Shown here: positions 62,364 through 64,000 of the stretch, piece after piece
Numbering within the stretch: the stretch's first letter is position 1
Layout: each line of letters opens with the position of its first letter
Assembly (NCBI RefSeq): GCF_016901995.1
Contig: NZ_JACJLE010000002.1
Coordinates: 55,358 to 119,357 of the forward strand
DNA length: 64,000 bases
Source: Bacteroides caecigallinarum
Lineage (GTDB): Bacteria; Bacteroidota; Bacteroidia; Bacteroidales; Bacteroidaceae
Direction of reading: 5' to 3'
The notes under the pieces: generated by a model
Database searches by the model: none
The model's input: the letters and a program-made list of their open reading frames with translations, nothing else
What the model was told of the DNA's origin: nothing
Made by a program: the position numbers and the translations under genes

Positions 62364-63248
62364 CTATTTCATAGCCTCTACCCTATATCCCTGGTTCTGA
62401 AGCAACTTCAGCAAACCTTTTGGACCAGGCAAATGTCCGGCACCTACCACGAACAAGGTTGAGGACTGTTTCATAATGTCCGGTAACTGACGGGCCCAGT
62501 TTGCGTTACGTCCGTATATCAGCGCTTCCTGCTCTTCAGGAGTACTGTCGCAGGAATTGTTCATCTTTTCTTCAATGATAGAAAGCAGTCCATCCAAATC
62601 CTGTTTCATGTAAGCACTGGTCATACGTAATGTCTGGTCAATACCCTGCTCAATATGCGTAGCGGCGCAGTGCAGCAGAAGTGCCTGACGTGCCAGAGTT
62701 TGCGAATTGTAAAGAACATTTACTTGCTCATCAATGGTTTCCAGACTTCCTACCTTCTTTCCAGCCTGTCGTGCCTGAGTCTGGAACCAAGTATCAAGCT
62801 GTTCTTGCGGATTAAATCCTTTCAGCGATTTCATAGCCAAAGCCAATGCCAGTTGGGTAGTTACAGCCGCAGGTTTCAGCTTGTCGAACAAGGCAAGATC
62901 TACTCCTAAATAAGTCTTTACCACTGATGCTATGGTATCATATTGTGCCTTTGTGTAAAGACTTTTCAGTGTAGTATCAGCCGGCAGTACCATAGCTTGC
63001 TGCATCTTCATAACAGATTCAGGATTTGTGGCATCCTCCATCACGAGTTCACCATACACCTGTTCTGTCTGGTCAATAACCTGTTGCAGACTGGCTATAC
63101 TGTCCTTAATGCTGAGCGGTGAAAGGTGATGCGTTCCTATAACGTAAGATGGTCTGTCAAGTCCGTTACCTGATATTTTCCATAACAGTTGCGCCTTAGC
63201 ACCAAGCGTGATGCAGAACAGCAACGCGAATAATAGTGTCTTTTTCAT
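62364..63248 (-). CDS. TraB/GumN-family exported protein
   Basis: The 294-residue protein has a signal peptide ending near AKAQ and a TraB/GumN domain with LLWKISGNGLDRPSYVIGTH at the start (the GTHH region), GELVMEDATN, and GHLPGPKGLLKLLQNQGY at the end. The conserved GxH and GxxH pairs suggest a metal-dependent hydrolase, possibly a peptidase; activity is not proven for most members. The ATG at 63248 is preferred over 63257. Its promoter block matches that of the M16 protease gene at 59546, so the two are probably co-regulated. Confidence 0.88.
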   Translation of the reverse strand: MKKTLLFALLFCITLGAKAQLLWKISGNGLDRPSYVIGTHHLSPLSIKDSIASLQQVIDQTEQVYGELVMEDATNPESVMKMQQAMVLPADTTLKSLYTKAQYDTIASVVKTYLGVDLALFDKLKPAAVTTQLALALAMKSLKGFNPQEQLDTWFQTQARQAGKKVGSLETIDEQVNVLYNSQTLARQALLLHCAATHIEQGIDQTLRMTSAYMKQDLDGLLSIIEEKMNNSCDSTPEEQEALIYGRNANWARQLPDIMKQSSTLFVVGAGHLPGPKGLLKLLQNQGYRVEAMK

Positions 63249-63284
63249 TGTGTTCATTTTTTTAAGTTATACTTCATTTGTTAT

Positions 63285-63357
63285 TTCTTATGTTGCAAAT
63301 GTATGCGTAAAGAACAAAAGTTTATGTTATCAATACGTTATCTTTAGGTTAAAATGT
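63285..63357 (-). promoter_or_regulatory. Promoter block B with three 11-bp direct repeats
   Basis: On the minus strand TTTAAC, GATAAC and GATAAC have an exact 11-bp period (63353-63348, 63342-63337, 63331-63326). A 22-nt gap leads to the -7 box TACATTTG (63303-63296), the same geometry as block A at 59568-59640. The block lies in the divergent region shared with the histidine kinase gene. Confidence 0.8.
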
Positions 63358-63396
63358 TTTCTGCAAAAGCTTGGTTATATATCTGCATAATGTTAT

Positions 63397-63404
63397 TAAC
63401 TTTG
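63397..63404 (+). promoter_or_regulatory. -7 box of the histidine kinase gene
   Basis: TAACTTTG lies 11 nt before the ATG at 63416. Confidence 0.55.
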
Positions 63405-63415
63405 CAAATAAAAAA

Positions 63416-64000
63416 ATGTCTAAACAGAAATACATTCATATAATAACAATTTTAGGGTTAATCTCCATCTTCTGCAACTAAGTAAAAAAAATATCAACTC
63501 TGAATTCATAGTCTGCGTCATTGATTCCTGCAAAACTATACAAACAAGTAAAAAGATAACAATTCCCAAGCTAGGAATCATCAAGACTGAGGTTATTCCC
63601 ATAAAATTAGATAAATCCATTGGCATGCAGCTAGTTCTGATAAATCCATATTGGAATATATTTAATAAGATGTGGATTATATTCATAACAACAATCATAA
63701 TGACTATTCTAACAATAGTCTGCACTGTCTATCAGATTAAATATATCTTCAAATTAAACAAAATATCCCAAATCCGTGAGGACTTCTCATACGCCATGGT
63801 ACATGATATGAAAACACCTCTCAGCACAATTATGATGGTGCAGGATATGTTGAAAAGCGGAAGACTGGAAGGCAAACCGGAGATAAAGAATAAATACATG
63901 AACATAGCGGAAAGCGAAACAGACCACTTGTTTGCTCTCACTAACAAGATACTTACCATCTCCAAACTGGAGAACCATAAACTGGAGATGAACAAAACAG
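63416..64000 (+). CDS. Sensor histidine kinase, partial, with apparent 5' frameshift
   Basis: The ATG at 63416 opens a 21-codon frame (MSKQKYIHIITILGLISIFC...), a typical first membrane helix, that stops at 63479-63481. A second frame, offset by -1, then stays open to the window end. It encodes a periplasmic stretch, a second membrane helix (WIIFITTIIMTILTIVCTVY) and a HisKA domain with the phospho-acceptor His in AMVHDMKTPLSTIMMVQDML (codon 63802-63804). The two pieces fit one histidine kinase interrupted by a small indel or a sequencing error near 63460-63480. The first ATG in the second frame is only at 63625. The kinase resembles the RprX-like group and lies beside the GATAAC promoter block. 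Confidence 0.72.

Noticed and set aside
63420..63995. Minus-strand frames at the end of the window
   Set aside because: They are antisense to the histidine kinase, whose H-box and membrane helix are clear on the plus strand.

Overview
The window is chromosomal DNA of a gut-type Bacteroidales bacterium, most likely Bacteroides or Phocaeicola. The evidence is promoters of the Bacteroidetes form (TTTG, then about 19-21 nt, then TAnnTTTG), SusC-like TonB receptors with N-terminal carboxypeptidase-like domains, DUF4252, DUF4857, DUF4876, DUF6850 and DUF2975 proteins, an ECF sigma/anti-sigma unit, and a six-repeat ribosomal protein S1. There are no rRNA, tRNA, CRISPR or intact insertion-sequence genes that I can see. 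The species cannot be fixed from the sequence alone.

Layout. (1) 1-5984, minus strand: a branched-chain amino-acid operon, ilvD-ilvB-ilvN-acyl-ACP thioesterase-ilvC (ilvC cut by the window edge). It is preceded by a promoter, a 31-codon leader peptide packed with Ile/Val/Leu codons, and a terminator with a competing antiterminator, which together form a classical ribosome-mediated attenuator. (2) 6149-6236: four 22-bp units of a short palindrome; a second array of the same period lies at 62211-62298. (3) 6407-13931: a defence module, the SMC-type anti-plasmid system Wadjet (jetA-jetB-jetC-jetD, minus strand). A hypothetical gene converges on it, and a HipB-type regulator with a gutted hipA remnant lies just upstream. 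(4) 14.4-27.0 kb: a potassium channel, a short-chain dehydrogenase, a SWIM/SNF2 helicase, a nucleotidyltransferase, several GNAT acetyltransferases (one fused to TfoX and DUF3795 domains), a lipoprotein, an AraC regulator and a membrane/cytidylate-kinase fusion. (5) 27.1-29.1 kb: an ECF sigma factor and its putative anti-sigma factor between two DUF4252 genes. (6) 29.3-43.7 kb: envelope and housekeeping genes: SlyD-like isomerase, M16 protease, histidine phosphatase, N-acetylglucosamine-kinase-like protein, SIMPL protein, ribosomal protein S1, Lrp regulator, metY, a GHL10 hydrolase, an alcohol dehydrogenase and an exported thiol peroxidase. (7) 43.8-56.7 kb: an eight-gene outer-membrane uptake cluster (TonB receptor, DUF4876, DUF6850 barrel, ABC transporter, DUF4857, OB-like lipoprotein, PepSY protein), divergent from a histidine-rich small protein plus a second TonB receptor. 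(8) 56.7-64.0 kb: an M16 protease, a four-gene DUF2975-type membrane cassette with its small HTH regulator, a TraB/GumN protein and the start of a sensor histidine kinase.

Regulation is the most informative part. Beside the ilv attenuator, the DUF2975 promoter is flanked by two TATCG-N5-CGATA operators. The His-rich/TonB promoter carries a perfect operator inside its spacer. The M16 and TraB genes share a promoter block of about 73 bp with three 11-bp-phased GATAAC-like direct repeats, the kind of site used by OmpR-family response regulators, and one copy sits right beside the histidine kinase gene.
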